Part shown: piece by piece, positions 10,851 through 19,928 of the stretch
How positions within the stretch are numbered: position 1 is the stretch's first letter
How the letters are laid out: each line of letters begins with the position of its first letter
NCBI RefSeq assembly: GCF_019456655.1
Contig: NZ_CP080332.1
Location: 1,240,001-1,304,000, forward strand
Reading direction: 5' to 3'
Origin: Mycolicibacterium diernhoferi
GTDB taxonomy: Bacteria > Actinomycetota > Actinomycetes > Mycobacteriales > Mycobacteriaceae
Length of the DNA stretch: 64,000 bases
The notes under the pieces: generated by a model
The model's database searches: none
What the model saw: the letters and a program-made list of their open reading frames with translations, nothing else
Told to the model about the DNA's origin: nothing
Made by a program: the position numbers and the translations under genes

Positions 10851-12128
10851 CTAGTGTTGGCCCAGGTAGAACCGGCCGCCCTGATCGTCGGCGCACAACG
10901 CGGACTTGCCGTAGGGCTGGGTAGAGGGTTCCTCGACGATCACGCCGCCGGCCGCCCGCACCCGGGCCACCGCGGCATCGATGTCCTCGACCGTCCACAT
11001 CGGCACCGTCGAGGGTTGCGCCGAACCGCCGGCCATCCCCGCCATCGGCTGCGATCCCTGTACGGCCCAACCATCCTGGACACGGCCGGGTTCGAACGTC
11101 CAGTACAGCACCCGGCTGTAGAACGCCCGGAAGGCGGCGGAGTCCTCGACGAGATAGGTGATGTAGGACAGCTCGCCCGGCCCGGCCCCGTTCAGCGGTG
11201 GCCGCGGGGTTCCCGCGGTATCGCGGTACACCGCGAACGGTGAGCCCTGCGGATCGGTGGCGTCGAGCACCGTGCCGAACTCGCGGCGCTGCGGTTCGCC
11301 GACCGTCCCGCCGCCGGTCAGGATCGCCTCGCGAGCGGCATCGAGATCATCGACGGCGTAGCAGCAGAACAGCGTGCTGAGGCCCGGGGTCTCGAAAATG
11401 CCCATCGACAGCGCGGATTCGCTCGGCGGTACCACGTGGTGCCCCTCGAACGACCAGCCGAGCACCTGTGCGTAGAAGCGCTTGGCGCGCGCGGCGTCCG
11501 GGGTGTTGATCGACACGTAGCCGATGTCGCCGTGCTGGATCAGCAGCGGCGCACCGGTGATCGGGCCGGACAGCATCCACCGGTGCCCGGACGGATCGAG
11601 AATCGTCGCCCCGCGCGACCCGTGACTCTCGTGCGCCTCTTGCAGCACCGTGGCGCCGCGGTCCCGGGCGCGCCGCAGCGCCGCATCGGTATCGTCGACG
11701 GCAAGCATCAGGCTGACGGAGACGGACTGCGGGGCAGGCGCTTTGAGGCCGAGCTCCGGGTACTCGTCGGCCAGGTAGAGGATTCCGCCGCCGACGGACA
11801 ACTCGGCGTGCCCGACCCGCCCGTCGTCCATCAGGATCGGGGCGCCGACGAGGCTGGCCCCCAGTGCGTCGATGTACCAGTCGATCGCGGTGCGCGCATC
11901 CGGTACCGACAGATATGGGATGGCCGCCGGGCGCGGTGCCGCGGTGCCGGTCGAGTTCAGTTCTGTGATGGCGGTATCGGTGCCACTCATGACAACTCCT
12001 GACGTATTGGCGGGCAGGGAGAGGGCCGACTCCAGACGGGCGCGCAGCCGGGCCGCGAACGCCGGATCGGGGGTGATCGGTTGGTCGCCGCCACGCAGCA
12101 CGGCCAACGGATCGTGCGAGTTGTTCAC
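10851..12128 (-). CDS. triple VOC-domain (glyoxalase/bleomycin-resistance fold) protein with sigma-linked N-terminal segment
   Basis: The 425-residue product has three vicinal-oxygen-chelate domains in series: about residues 65-190 (AIPYLSVPDARTAIDWYIDA and on), 195-305 (GDIGYVSINTPDAARAKRFY and on) and 315-425 (GELSYITYLVEDSAAFRAFY and on). VOC proteins form paired-repeat metal- or ligand-binding folds; no enzymatic role can be assigned here. Residues 1-40 (VNNSHDPLAVLRGG, then PDPAFAARLRARLESAL) form a separate helical segment. The GTG at 12128 overlaps the stop of the upstream sigma gene (GTGA), so the two are translationally coupled. An internal ATG before SGTDTAI would drop the N-terminal segment. 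Confidence 0.75.
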   Translation of the reverse strand: MNNSHDPLAVLRGGDQPITPDPAFAARLRARLESALSLPANTSGVVMSGTDTAITELNSTGTAAPRPAAIPYLSVPDARTAIDWYIDALGASLVGAPILMDDGRVGHAELSVGGGILYLADEYPELGLKAPAPQSVSVSLMLAVDDTDAALRRARDRGATVLQEAHESHGSRGATILDPSGHRWMLSGPITGAPLLIQHGDIGYVSINTPDAARAKRFYAQVLGWSFEGHHVVPPSESALSMGIFETPGLSTLFCCYAVDDLDAAREAILTGGGTVGEPQRREFGTVLDATDPQGSPFAVYRDTAGTPRPPLNGAGPGELSYITYLVEDSAAFRAFYSRVLYWTFEPGRVQDGWAVQGSQPMAGMAGGSAQPSTVPMWTVEDIDAAVARVRAAGGVIVEEPSTQPYGKSALCADDQGGRFYLGQH

Positions 12129-12649
12129 GGCCGCCCTCCTTCCGGTGCCGGGTAATGGGATCTGAAGGCGCGGCGGGCGCGTACCAGCAGGGTTTCGGTG
12201 GCGTGCACGGTGCGTCCGATCAGTTCGGCGCACTCGCCGACCGTGCAGTCGTCGAGGTAGCGCAGCGCCAGCACGGTGCGATGGTGTTCGGGCAGCCGGG
12301 CCAGCACCGCCTCGGCGACGATGCGGTCCAGTTCGGCGTCCCATTCGTCGACCGGGTCGGTCGGCTCCGGCGGTTCGGCCACCGGGTCGCTGAAGTGAGC
12401 GTGCCCGCGCCGGTAGTGGTCGGCGAGTTTGTGCCGGGCCACCCCGAGCAGCCAGGGCACCGTCATCGGCGGCGGTGCCGGCTTGCGTGCCGCGTCCATG
12501 GCGGCCAGGAAGGTCTCCGAGGTCAGATCCTCGGCGACCGCCCGGTCACCGCAGCGCCGGCCGAAGTACCCGTACACGATCGGCAAGGCCTCGTCGTAGA
12601 GCTCCAGCAGCTCCCGAGGGGCATCGCGGTGACCCGATTCGACGCTCAC
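12125..12649 (-). CDS. ECF-type RNA polymerase sigma factor
   Basis: About 174 residues carry sigma region 2 (YDEALPIVYGYFGRRCGD and AEDLTSETFLAAM, with WLLGVARHKLADHYR as region 2.4) and region 4 (LPEHHRTVLALRYLDDCTV, then the helix-turn-helix ELIGRTVHATETLLVRARRA). It directs polymerase to a dedicated promoter set that cannot be read here. The GTG at 12649 is preferred because AAGGGT lies close upstream and nothing before it resembles sigma region 2. It is translationally coupled to the VOC protein and no recognisable zinc anti-sigma gene is adjacent, so the VOC protein is the most likely partner. Confidence 0.82.
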   Translation of the reverse strand: MSVESGHRDAPRELLELYDEALPIVYGYFGRRCGDRAVAEDLTSETFLAAMDAARKPAPPPMTVPWLLGVARHKLADHYRRGHAHFSDPVAEPPEPTDPVDEWDAELDRIVAEAVLARLPEHHRTVLALRYLDDCTVGECAELIGRTVHATETLLVRARRAFRSHYPAPEGGRP

Positions 12650-12745
12650 ACCCTTATCGTCGCCGACCGGGGCCGAACTCCGGCACCCCAATTTCTCGCG
12701 GTTTGTGGAGTCTTGCCCGAATGGCTCCGGGTAAGACTCCGCAAG

Positions 12746-13336
12746 TCACAGGTCGGAGAGGCCGCGACCGACCACGTCGAAGGATTCACCCAGCAGGTCG
12801 TGCAGGGACGCCGATTCGTCGGCCAGCCACTGCTCGTAGGCGGTCAGGGCCACGCCCAGCAGGGACCAGGCGACCGTCTGCGGGACAAGTCCGTCGGGTT
12901 CCTCGCCACGCCGGCGGGCCACGAATTCTGCGACGACGCCGCGCCAGCCGGCATACATGGTCATCGAATGTGCCTGTAGCGCATCGGTTCCCAAGATGAG
13001 GCGCATCCGCTGGCGGTGCCGTTCCTTGTCGTCGAACTCGTTGAACGCCAGCAGTGCGGTGCGCAGGGCCTCGCCGATGCCCATCTGCGGGTCGGCCTTG
13101 GCCAGTAGCGCCCGCATCAGGTTCAGGTGGGCGTCGAAGTCGCCCCAGGGGATGGCGTTCTTGGACGGGTAGTAGCGGAACAGGGTGCGCCGCGCGATCC
13201 CGGCCGCCCGGGCGACATCGTCGACGCTCACCTCGTCGAAGCCGCGACTGGCGAACAGGTCCAGGGCGACGGCGGTGATGTGGTCCTGCGTGGTGGACGG
13301 CCGGCGGCCGACACGATGTCCGGACACCTGCGTCAT
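12746..13336 (-). CDS. mftR: mycofactocin system TetR-family regulator
   Basis: This is a 196-residue TetR-family repressor. The helix-turn-helix occupies about residues 18-62 ([20 protein letters not shown], then [20 protein letters not shown]). That last stretch, with YYPSKN, is typical of MftR. The C-terminal helical domain binds the effector; published work on MftR reports long-chain acyl-CoAs as inducers. The ATG at 13336 has AGGTGG about 5 bases upstream; a TTG one codon earlier is less likely. It diverges from mftA across a 100-base promoter region. Confidence 0.9.
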   Translation of the reverse strand: MTQVSGHRVGRRPSTTQDHITAVALDLFASRGFDEVSVDDVARAAGIARRTLFRYYPSKNAIPWGDFDAHLNLMRALLAKADPQMGIGEALRTALLAFNEFDDKERHRQRMRLILGTDALQAHSMTMYAGWRGVVAEFVARRRGEEPDGLVPQTVAWSLLGVALTAYEQWLADESASLHDLLGESFDVVGRGLSDL

Positions 13337-13370
13337 CAACCCACCTCTTCCATTCCTGCACTCGATGCCA

Positions 13371-13411
13371 TATTCTTGCGAGCCGGGTCACAAATGTCGA
13401 GAGCCTGACCC
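13371..13411 (+). promoter_or_regulatory. mftA promoter/operator region with hyphenated inverted repeat
   Basis: A -10-like TATTCT (13371-13376) is followed by GGGTCA (13385-13390) and its mirror TGACCC (13406-13411), 15 bases apart. The repeat would sit just after the transcription start, a suitable place for MftR binding between the divergent mftR and mftA genes. Neither the start site nor binding has been shown from sequence. Confidence 0.4.
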
Positions 13412-13436
13412 ATTACAGCCCAGAAAGGTGCGATTC

Positions 13437-13532
13437 ATGGACCAGAATCAGCAGGTCGAGACCGAAGCTCAGCTCGTCACCGAGTCCCTCGTCGAAGAGG
13501 TCTCGATCGACGGTATGTGCGGGGTTTACTGA
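13437..13532 (+). CDS. mftA: mycofactocin precursor peptide
   Basis: This 31-residue ribosomal peptide ends in IDGMCGVY, the invariant mycofactocin precursor C-terminus. MftC, with MftB, decarboxylates the last tyrosine and joins it to the preceding valine; MftE then releases the modified dipeptide and MftD oxidises it. The acidic N-terminal leader (VETEAQLVTESLVEEV) is the recognition part. A GAAAGG lies 9 bases before the ATG. The stop codon is 2 bases from the mftB GTG, so translation of the two is coupled. Confidence 0.97.
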   Translation: MDQNQQVETEAQLVTESLVEEVSIDGMCGVY

Positions 13533-13534
13533 TC

Positions 13535-13834
13535 GTGACCGCACCCACTGCTGATGCAGTGGCGTTCGACCCCGATCGCGGCTGGCGGCTGCACCACCAG
13601 GTGGCGGTGCGGCCGGAGCCGTTCGGGGCGCTGCTGTACCACTTCGGTACCCGCAAGCTGTCCTTTCTCAAGAATCGGACGATCCTCGACGTGGTCAACT
13701 CGCTGGACGAGCACCCGAGTGTCCGATCCGCTTGCCGCGCCGCCGGAATCGACGACGACGCCCAAGCTCCCTATCTACACGCGCTGAGTGTGCTGGTGAA
13801 ATCCCACATGCTGGTCGCGAAGGAGACCGAATGA
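13535..13834 (+). CDS. mftB: mycofactocin biosynthesis chaperone
   Basis: This 99-residue RiPP-recognition-element (PqqD-like) protein binds the MftA leader and presents it to MftC. The family pattern is visible: WRLHHQVAVRPEPFGALLYH, then FLKNRTILDVVNSLDEHPSV and a C-terminal helix. The GTG at 13535 is 2 bases from the mftA stop. Its stop overlaps the mftC ATG by 4 bases, consistent with equimolar translation of the partners. Confidence 0.95.
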   Translation: MTAPTADAVAFDPDRGWRLHHQVAVRPEPFGALLYHFGTRKLSFLKNRTILDVVNSLDEHPSVRSACRAAGIDDDAQAPYLHALSVLVKSHMLVAKETE

Positions 13835-15051
13835 CCGCCGTATTGCCGCCGGTAAAGGCCCCGGCCCCGGTCAAGGTGCCCCGTCTGGTCGAGCAGTTCG
13901 AGCACGGGCTGGACGCCCCGATCTGCCTCACCTGGGAACTGACCTACGCCTGCAACCTGTCCTGCGTGCACTGCCTGTCTTCCTCGGGTAAGCGTGATCC
14001 CCGTGAGCTGAGCACAAGGCAGTGCAAGGACATCATCGACGAGCTCGAGCGCATGCAGGTGTTCTACGTGAACATCGGCGGCGGCGAACCGACGGTGCGG
14101 TCGGACTTCTGGGAGTTGGTCGACTACGCGACCGAACACCATGTCGGCGTGAAGTTCTCCACCAACGGTGTGCGCATCGACAAGAAGGTGGCCGCGAAGC
14201 TGGCCGCCAGCGACTACGTCGACGTGCAGATCTCGCTGGACGGCGCGACCGCCGAGGTCAACGACGAAGTGCGCGGTCCGGGCTCGTTCGCGATGGCGAT
14301 CCGGGCGCTGGAGAACCTGCGCGAGGCGGGCTTCAAGGACGCCAAGATCTCGGTCGTGGTGACCCGCCAGAACGTGGACCAGCTCGACGAATTCAAGGCG
14401 CTGGCAGACAATTACGGCGCCACCCTGCGCATCACCCGGTTGCGGCCGTCCGGTCGCGGGGCCGATGTGTGGGATGACCTGCATCCCACCCCGGTACAGC
14501 AGGTCCAGCTCTACGACTGGCTGGTCGCCCACGGTGAGGGCGTGCTCACCGGCGATTCCTTCTTCCACCTGTCGGGTCTGGGGGAGCCGGGCGCGCTGGC
14601 CGGGCTGAACCTGTGCGGCGCGGGCCGGGTGGTCTGCCTGATCGACCCGGTCGGTGACGTGTACGCCTGCCCGTTCGCGATCCACGACAAGTTCCTGGCC
14701 GGAAACATCCTGGAGGACACCGGGTTCGGCACCGGGTTCAAGAACGTCTGGCAGCGCTCCCCGCTGTTCCAGGAACTGCGCGAACCGCAGTCCGCCGGCG
14801 CCTGCAGCGGCTGCGCGCACTACGACGCGTGCCGGGGTGGCTGCATGGCGGCCAAGTTCTTCACCGGTCTGCCGATGGACGGCCCGGATCCCGAATGCGT
14901 GCAGGGCTACGGCGAACCCGCCCTGGCCGCCGAACGGGAGAAGCCCAAGTCCAGCGTCGACCACTCCCGGTCCGGTGGTCGCAAAGGTCCGATCCCGCTC
15001 AAACTCCTCACCGTCCCGCCCAAGAAGTTCTGTAACGAAAGTCCTGTGTAG
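13831..15051 (+). CDS. mftC: mycofactocin radical SAM maturase
   Basis: This radical S-adenosylmethionine enzyme acts on the C-terminal Val-Tyr of MftA, first by oxidative decarboxylation and then by carbon-carbon bond formation. The 406-residue protein has the [4Fe-4S]-SAM motif C41-NLS-C45-VH-C48, GGGEPTVR about 35 residues on (the SAM-binding GGE loop), and a C-terminal SPASM domain with further cysteines (CLIDPVGDVYACPFA, CSGCAHYDACRGGC, and one near PECVQGYG) for auxiliary clusters. The ATG at 13831 overlaps the mftB stop. Longer upstream starts in the same frame run through mftB and are rejected. Confidence 0.97.
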   Translation: MTAVLPPVKAPAPVKVPRLVEQFEHGLDAPICLTWELTYACNLSCVHCLSSSGKRDPRELSTRQCKDIIDELERMQVFYVNIGGGEPTVRSDFWELVDYATEHHVGVKFSTNGVRIDKKVAAKLAASDYVDVQISLDGATAEVNDEVRGPGSFAMAIRALENLREAGFKDAKISVVVTRQNVDQLDEFKALADNYGATLRITRLRPSGRGADVWDDLHPTPVQQVQLYDWLVAHGEGVLTGDSFFHLSGLGEPGALAGLNLCGAGRVVCLIDPVGDVYACPFAIHDKFLAGNILEDTGFGTGFKNVWQRSPLFQELREPQSAGACSGCAHYDACRGGCMAAKFFTGLPMDGPDPECVQGYGEPALAAEREKPKSSVDHSRSGGRKGPIPLKLLTVPPKKFCNESPV

Positions 15052-15054
15052 ATC

Positions 15055-16239
15055 ATGGCCCGCGATACCTGGTTCGAGACCGTTGCCATCGCCCAACAGC
15101 GTGCGAAGAAACGGCTGCCCCGCTCCGCCTACTCCTCGCTGATCTCGGCCAGCGAGAAGGGGCTGACGGTGTCCGACAATGTCGAGGCATTCGGCGAACT
15201 GGGCTTCGCTCCGCACGTCATCGGTGCGACCGAGAAACGTGAGATGGCGACAACGGTGATGGGGCAGGACATTTCGATGCCCATCATCATCTCGCCGACC
15301 GGTGTGCAGGCCGTGGACCCGGACGGTGAGGTCGCGGTCGCCCGCGCCGCCGCGGCTCGTGGGACTGCCATGGGTTTGTCGTCGTTCGCCAGCAAGCCGA
15401 TGGAGGAAGTGACCGCGGTCAACGACAAGATCTTCTTCCAGATCTACTGGCTGGGCAGTCGCGACGACATCCTGGCGCGGATGGAGCGGGCCCGGGCGGC
15501 CGGCGCCAAGGGCCTGATCCTGACCACCGACTGGAGCTTCAGTCACGGCCGGGACTGGGGCAGCCCCAAGATCCCGGAAAGCATGGACCTCAAGACGATG
15601 GTGAAGATGTCCCCGGAGGTCATCACCAAGCCGCGCTGGTTCTACAGCTTCGCCAAGCATCTGCGTCCGCCCGACCTGCGGGTTCCCAATCAGGGCCGCA
15701 AGGGCGAACAGGGCCCGACCTTCTTCGAGGCCTATGGGCAATGGATGGGCACCCCGCCGCCGACCTGGGAAGACGTCGCCTGGCTGCGCGAGCAGTGGGG
15801 CGGACCGTTCCTGCTCAAGGGCATGGTGCGTGTCGACGACGCCAAACGCGCTGTGGACGCCGGTGTTTCGGCGATCACGGTGTCCAACCACGGCGGCAAC
15901 AACCTGGACGGCACCCCGGCGGCGATTCGCTGCCTTCCGGCCATCGCCGACGCCGTCGGCGACCAGGTCGAGGTTTTGCTGGACGGTGGCATCCGGCGCG
16001 GCAGCGATGTGGTCAAGGCCGTCGCGCTCGGGGCCCGTGCGGTGATGATCGGGCGCGCCTACCTGTGGGGCCTGGCGGCCAACGGCCAGGCCGGTGTGGA
16101 GAACGTCCTCGACGTTCTGTCCGGGGGCATCGACTCGGCGCTGCGCGGCCTGGCCAAGTCCTCGATCCACGATCTGACGCCCGAGGACATTCTGATCCCC
16201 GAGGGGTTCACCCGCACGCTCGGAGTGCCGAAAGCCTGA
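15055..16239 (+). CDS. mftD: FMN-dependent pre-mycofactocin synthase
   Basis: This is a 394-residue member of the FMN-dependent alpha-hydroxy-acid dehydrogenase family, often mis-annotated as L-lactate dehydrogenase. Published work shows MftD oxidatively deaminates the MftE product to give the redox-active alpha-keto amide. Family motifs seen are SNHGGNNLDG with the catalytic His (about residue 281), DGGIRRGSDVVKAVALGA, and MIGRAYLWGLAANGQAG. It lies 3 bases after the mftC stop. Confidence 0.95.
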   Translation: MARDTWFETVAIAQQRAKKRLPRSAYSSLISASEKGLTVSDNVEAFGELGFAPHVIGATEKREMATTVMGQDISMPIIISPTGVQAVDPDGEVAVARAAAARGTAMGLSSFASKPMEEVTAVNDKIFFQIYWLGSRDDILARMERARAAGAKGLILTTDWSFSHGRDWGSPKIPESMDLKTMVKMSPEVITKPRWFYSFAKHLRPPDLRVPNQGRKGEQGPTFFEAYGQWMGTPPPTWEDVAWLREQWGGPFLLKGMVRVDDAKRAVDAGVSAITVSNHGGNNLDGTPAAIRCLPAIADAVGDQVEVLLDGGIRRGSDVVKAVALGARAVMIGRAYLWGLAANGQAGVENVLDVLSGGIDSALRGLAKSSIHDLTPEDILIPEGFTRTLGVPKA

Positions 16240-16255
16240 TACGCCCTGAGGCAGG

Positions 16256-16303
16256 CGTGACTGACGTGACGGGCGTGACCGGTTGTCCGCCGAGTGACGG
16301 ACA
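16256..16303 (+). promoter_or_regulatory. 9-base-phased CGTGAC repeats and hairpin in the mftD-mftE gap
   Basis: CGTGAC recurs at 16256, 16265 and 16274, exactly 9 bases apart, and is followed by the stem TGTCCG (16284-16289) / CGGACA (16298-16303) with an 8-base loop. This is the only sizeable gap (112 bases) in the mft operon. It may hold an internal promoter, a processing site or a partial terminator. Confidence 0.4.
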
Positions 16304-16351
16304 CCGCGGAAATCAATTGCTTCGCATGCGCCAACAATCGGTGCATGCCAG

Positions 16352-17095
16352 GTGAATTCGGCCTACCATCGGCGGGTGCCTACACCCGGGGAACTCGGCA
16401 GCATGACGTCGAGTGGACTGCTCGGCACGTCAGCTGTCGGGCATCCGGCGCTCCTGGTGCCGCTCGGGTCGACCGAGCAACACGGACCGCACCTCCCGCT
16501 GGACACCGACACCCGGATTGCGACCGCCGTGGCCCGGGCCACAGCCGCCCGCCTGGGCGCGGACTGGCTGCTGGCGCCGGCGCTCGGCTACGGGGCCAGC
16601 GGAGAACACGAGGGGTTCGCCGGCACCGTGTCCATCGGAACTGCGGCCCTGCGGTTGCTGCTGCTGGAGTACGGCCGCTCGGCGTGTAACTGGACGCCGC
16701 GGCTGGTCTTCGTCAACGGTCACGGCGGCAATGTGGAGGCGCTGGCCGAGGCGGTGGCCCTGCTGCGTGCCGAGGGCCGCGACGTCGGCTGGACATCGTG
16801 CATGGTGGCGGGCGCGGATGCGCACGCCGGGCATACCGAAACGTCTGTTTTGCTACATATTTCACCCGACGTCGTGCGCAGCGAGGCGGTGGTGGCCGGA
16901 AACAGCGCGCCACTGGTCGACCTGATGCCCGCCCTGCGTGCCGGTGGGGTCGCCGCGGTCAGCGCCGTCGGGATCCTCGGGGATCCGACGACGGCCACCG
17001 CTGCCAACGGGCAGCGGTATTTCGCCGACATGGTCGATGGATGCGTCCGTCGCGTGCTGGCCTGGACTCCGAACGGGCGCGGGATGCTGGCATGA
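16352..17095 (+). CDS. mftE: mycofactocin precursor peptidase
   Basis: This is a 247-residue creatininase-family metallopeptidase that cleaves the modified C-terminal dipeptide (AHDP) from matured MftA. Metal-site motifs are visible: [15 protein letters not shown] (about residues 40-54; Glu, His, Asp ligands) and VNGHGGN (about 121-127). The GTG at 16352 gives the N-terminus [10 protein letters not shown], which I recall for MftE homologs; GTG 16376 is an alternative. Its stop overlaps the mftF start by 4 bases. Confidence 0.92.
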   Translation: MNSAYHRRVPTPGELGSMTSSGLLGTSAVGHPALLVPLGSTEQHGPHLPLDTDTRIATAVARATAARLGADWLLAPALGYGASGEHEGFAGTVSIGTAALRLLLLEYGRSACNWTPRLVFVNGHGGNVEALAEAVALLRAEGRDVGWTSCMVAGADAHAGHTETSVLLHISPDVVRSEAVVAGNSAPLVDLMPALRAGGVAAVSAVGILGDPTTATAANGQRYFADMVDGCVRRVLAWTPNGRGMLA

Positions 17096-18501
17096 CGGGG
17101 CCGCGGCTTCCGGACGGATTCGCCATTCAGGTGGACCGCAGGGTGAAGGTGCTGGGTTCGGGGTCGGCATTGCTGGGCGGCTCGCCGACCCGGCTGCTGC
17201 GGCTGGCGCCGGTCGCCCAGACCATGATCGACGGTGGCCGCCTCGAGGTGCACGACGCACTGTCCGCGCAGTTGGCACGCACCCTGCTGGACGCCACCGT
17301 CGCGCATCCGCGGCCGCCCTGCGGGCCGTCGCACCATGACGTGACCGTGGTCATTCCTGTGCGCGACAACGTGATCGGTGTGAGCAGGCTGGTCCGGTCG
17401 CTGCGCGGGATGAAGGTGGTGGTGGTCGACGACGGGTCCGCCGAACCGCTGCAGGTGTCCGACTTCGACGGCGCGCTCTGCGACGTGCGGGTGCTGCGGC
17501 ACCCCCGCAGCCGGGGCCCGGCGGCCGCCCGCAACACCGGCCTGCGGGCCTGCGACACCGACTTCGTGGGCTTCCTGGACTCCGATGTGGTGCCCCGGCG
17601 CGGCTGGCTGGAGGCGCTCCTCGGGCACTTCTGCGATCCGGCCGTGGCGCTGGTGGCGCCCCGGATCGTGAGCCTGCGCGAGCCGGAGAACCTGGTGGCC
17701 CGGTATGAGGCGGTGCGCTCGTCGCTGGACCTGGGGATGCGGGAGGCGCCGGTGGTGCCTTACGGCCCGGTCTCCTATGTGCCGAGTGCGGCCATCATCT
17801 GCCGGCGCAGCGCACTGACCGAGGTGAGTGGCTTCGACGAGACGCTGCGGTCCGGCGAGGACGTCGACCTGTGCTGGCGGCTGGTGGAGGCCGGGGCCCG
17901 GCTGCGCTACGAACCGATCGCGCTGGTCGGCCACGAACACCGCACCCGGCTGCGGGAGTGGTTCCAGCGCAAGGCTTTCTACGGACAGTCGGCGGCTCCG
18001 CTGGCCGTGCGGCACCCGGGCAAGACCGCGCCGATGGTGGTGTCGCGCTGGATGCTGCTGCTGTGGTTCCTGGTGGCCACCCGGTCCCGGGTGGGGTACT
18101 TCCTCGCCGCGGTGGTCGCGGTGCTGTTCGGCAAGCGGATCGCCGGGTCGCTGGAGTCCACGGAGACCGGGCGCCGGGAGGTGGCCGCGGTGGCTGCCCA
18201 CGGGGTGTGGGGCGCGGCGCTGCAGGTGGCCGCCGCGATCTGCCGGCATTACTGGCCGGTGACGCTGGTGCTGGCCGTGGTGTTCCCGCGCTGCCGGCAG
18301 GTGGTGCTGGCCGCCTCGGTGCTCGACGGGCTGGCCGACTGGGCGAAACGCCGGCACGGCACCGAGGACGAGCACCGGGTCGGGCCGCTGAGCTACCTGA
18401 TGCTCAAGCGCCTCGACGACGCCGCCTACGGGCTGGGGCTGTGGACCGGTGTGCTGCGCGAACGCCACATCGGGGCCCTCAAACCGCAGATCCGAAGCTG
18501 A
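17092..18501 (+). CDS. mftF: mycofactocin glycosyltransferase
   Basis: This is a 469-residue family 2 glycosyltransferase, known to add an oligoglucose chain to pre-mycofactocin. An N-terminal ~80-residue segment resembles a mini peptide-binding region. The GT2 core follows: [10 protein letters not shown] (about 83-92), VVVDDGS (about 106-112), FLDSDVVPR with the metal-binding DSD (about 162-170), and [11 protein letters not shown] (about 257). Two or three hydrophobic helices near the C-terminus suggest membrane attachment. It overlaps mftE by 4 bases and is followed 9 bases later by mftG. Confidence 0.93.
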   Translation: MTGPRLPDGFAIQVDRRVKVLGSGSALLGGSPTRLLRLAPVAQTMIDGGRLEVHDALSAQLARTLLDATVAHPRPPCGPSHHDVTVVIPVRDNVIGVSRLVRSLRGMKVVVVDDGSAEPLQVSDFDGALCDVRVLRHPRSRGPAAARNTGLRACDTDFVGFLDSDVVPRRGWLEALLGHFCDPAVALVAPRIVSLREPENLVARYEAVRSSLDLGMREAPVVPYGPVSYVPSAAIICRRSALTEVSGFDETLRSGEDVDLCWRLVEAGARLRYEPIALVGHEHRTRLREWFQRKAFYGQSAAPLAVRHPGKTAPMVVSRWMLLLWFLVATRSRVGYFLAAVVAVLFGKRIAGSLESTETGRREVAAVAAHGVWGAALQVAAAICRHYWPVTLVLAVVFPRCRQVVLAASVLDGLADWAKRRHGTEDEHRVGPLSYLMLKRLDDAAYGLGLWTGVLRERHIGALKPQIRS

Positions 18502-18510
18502 TCCTCGGCG

Positions 18511-19902
18511 GTGCTAGCCCTCGACGTCGTCCGCAGTGACGTCCTGATCATCGGTGCCGGCAGCGCTGGTTCGGTTCTGGCCGAACGCCTTTCCGTGGAT
18601 GCCGACCGCCGCGTGGTGGTCTTGGAAGCGGGTCCGCAAGCCCTCCCGTCACGGCCGGGCGATGCCCATCTGGTGCCGATCGGACCCGACAGTGCGGTGG
18701 CCGCGCGCTACCCCGCGGTGCTGACCGGGGAACCGCGCCGGGAAGTGGAGCTGGTGCGCGGCGCCGTGGTGGGCGGGTCCGGTGCGATCAACGGCAGCTA
18801 CTTCTGCCGCGGGCTGCCCGCGGATTTCGACGGCTGGGCGATCCCCGGCTGGTCCTGGGCCGACGTGCTGCCGCACTTCCGGGCGATCGAGACCGATCTG
18901 GACTTCACCGGGCCGCTACACGGTGCCGACGGGCCGATCCCGGTCCGACGGGTCCGCGAATTCAGCGCCGGTACAGAACAATTCGTCCACCGCGTGCTGG
19001 GCGTCGGGTTCGGTTGGATCGACGACCTCAACGGCGGGGGCCCCTTCGAGGGGATCGGTGCGTTGCCGCTCAATGTCGAGGGCGGCGCCAGGATCGGCCC
19101 GGGAGTGGCGTTCCTGCGTCCCGCGTTGACCCGGCCGAACCTGAGCGTGCACCCGGGCACCCGGGTGCAGCGGATCCTCTTCTCCGGGCAGCGTGCGGTC
19201 GGCGTGGATGCGCATGGGCCGGCGGGCCCGGTGCGCCACATCGCCGAACGGATCGTGCTGTGCGCGGGTGCGATCGGTACCGCACAGCTGCTGATGGTGT
19301 CCGGATGCGGCCCGGCGGACGTACTGACCGCGGCCGGGATCGCGGTGCAGGCCGACCTGCCGGTCGGCGCGCAGTTCGGTGACCATCCGGAATGGGTGCT
19401 CCCGGTCGACTGGCCTGCGACCGGCGGGCGGACTCCGCTGGAGGCGGCCCTGTCGGTGGATGGTGTGGAGATCCGTTTGTACACAACGGGTTTTGCGCAG
19501 ATGACCGGGGAGTCGCCGTCGGACCCCCCGCACATCGGGGTGGCCCTCATGCGGCCGCGAGCGCGCGGGCGCCTCACCGTGCACTCGGCCGATATCGCGG
19601 TACCCCCGCGTATCGAGCATCACTACGACACCGTCGCCGAGGACGTCGGCGCGCTGGAGCGCGGCGCCGCGCTGGCCCGCGAGATCGCCGGAGTCGTTGA
19701 CCGCGAAGCGAACTGGTCGACCACCCAACATCTGTGCGGGACGGCCCCGCTGGGGACGGTCCTCGATCCGCAGTGCCGGGTGCGCGGGGTCGACGGCTTG
19801 TGGGTGGTCGACGGGTCGATCATGCCGGTGCCGCCATCTCGGGGTCCGCACGCCACCATCGCGATGATCGGGCACCGCGCGGCGGAGTTCCTGGCCTCCT
19901 GA
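18511..19902 (+). CDS. mftG: mycofactocin-associated GMC family oxidoreductase
   Basis: This is a 463-residue glucose-methanol-choline oxidoreductase. The FAD motif DVLIIGAGSAGSVLAERLS is at residues 10-28, GGSGAINGSYFCRG (about 89-102) is the GMC signature, and VDGSIMPVPPSRGPH near the C-terminus carries the active-site region with the final His. Published work proposes that MftG re-oxidises mycofactocinol and links it to the respiratory chain. It starts at GTG 18511, 9 bases after mftF, and closes the mft operon. Confidence 0.92.
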   Translation: MLALDVVRSDVLIIGAGSAGSVLAERLSVDADRRVVVLEAGPQALPSRPGDAHLVPIGPDSAVAARYPAVLTGEPRREVELVRGAVVGGSGAINGSYFCRGLPADFDGWAIPGWSWADVLPHFRAIETDLDFTGPLHGADGPIPVRRVREFSAGTEQFVHRVLGVGFGWIDDLNGGGPFEGIGALPLNVEGGARIGPGVAFLRPALTRPNLSVHPGTRVQRILFSGQRAVGVDAHGPAGPVRHIAERIVLCAGAIGTAQLLMVSGCGPADVLTAAGIAVQADLPVGAQFGDHPEWVLPVDWPATGGRTPLEAALSVDGVEIRLYTTGFAQMTGESPSDPPHIGVALMRPRARGRLTVHSADIAVPPRIEHHYDTVAEDVGALERGAALAREIAGVVDREANWSTTQHLCGTAPLGTVLDPQCRVRGVDGLWVVDGSIMPVPPSRGPHATIAMIGHRAAEFLAS

Positions 19903-19928
19903 ACCGCCCGGGCGCCGGGTGCCGCTAG

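Noticed and set aside
13771..16170. A 799-codon minus-strand open frame across mftB, mftC and mftD
   Set aside because: It is antisense to three well-supported mft genes, is Arg/Gly/His-rich, and has no recognisable domain.
15055..16239. Annotating mftD as L-lactate dehydrogenase
   Set aside because: The fold and FMN motifs are shared, but its place inside the mft operon identifies it as the pre-mycofactocin synthase.
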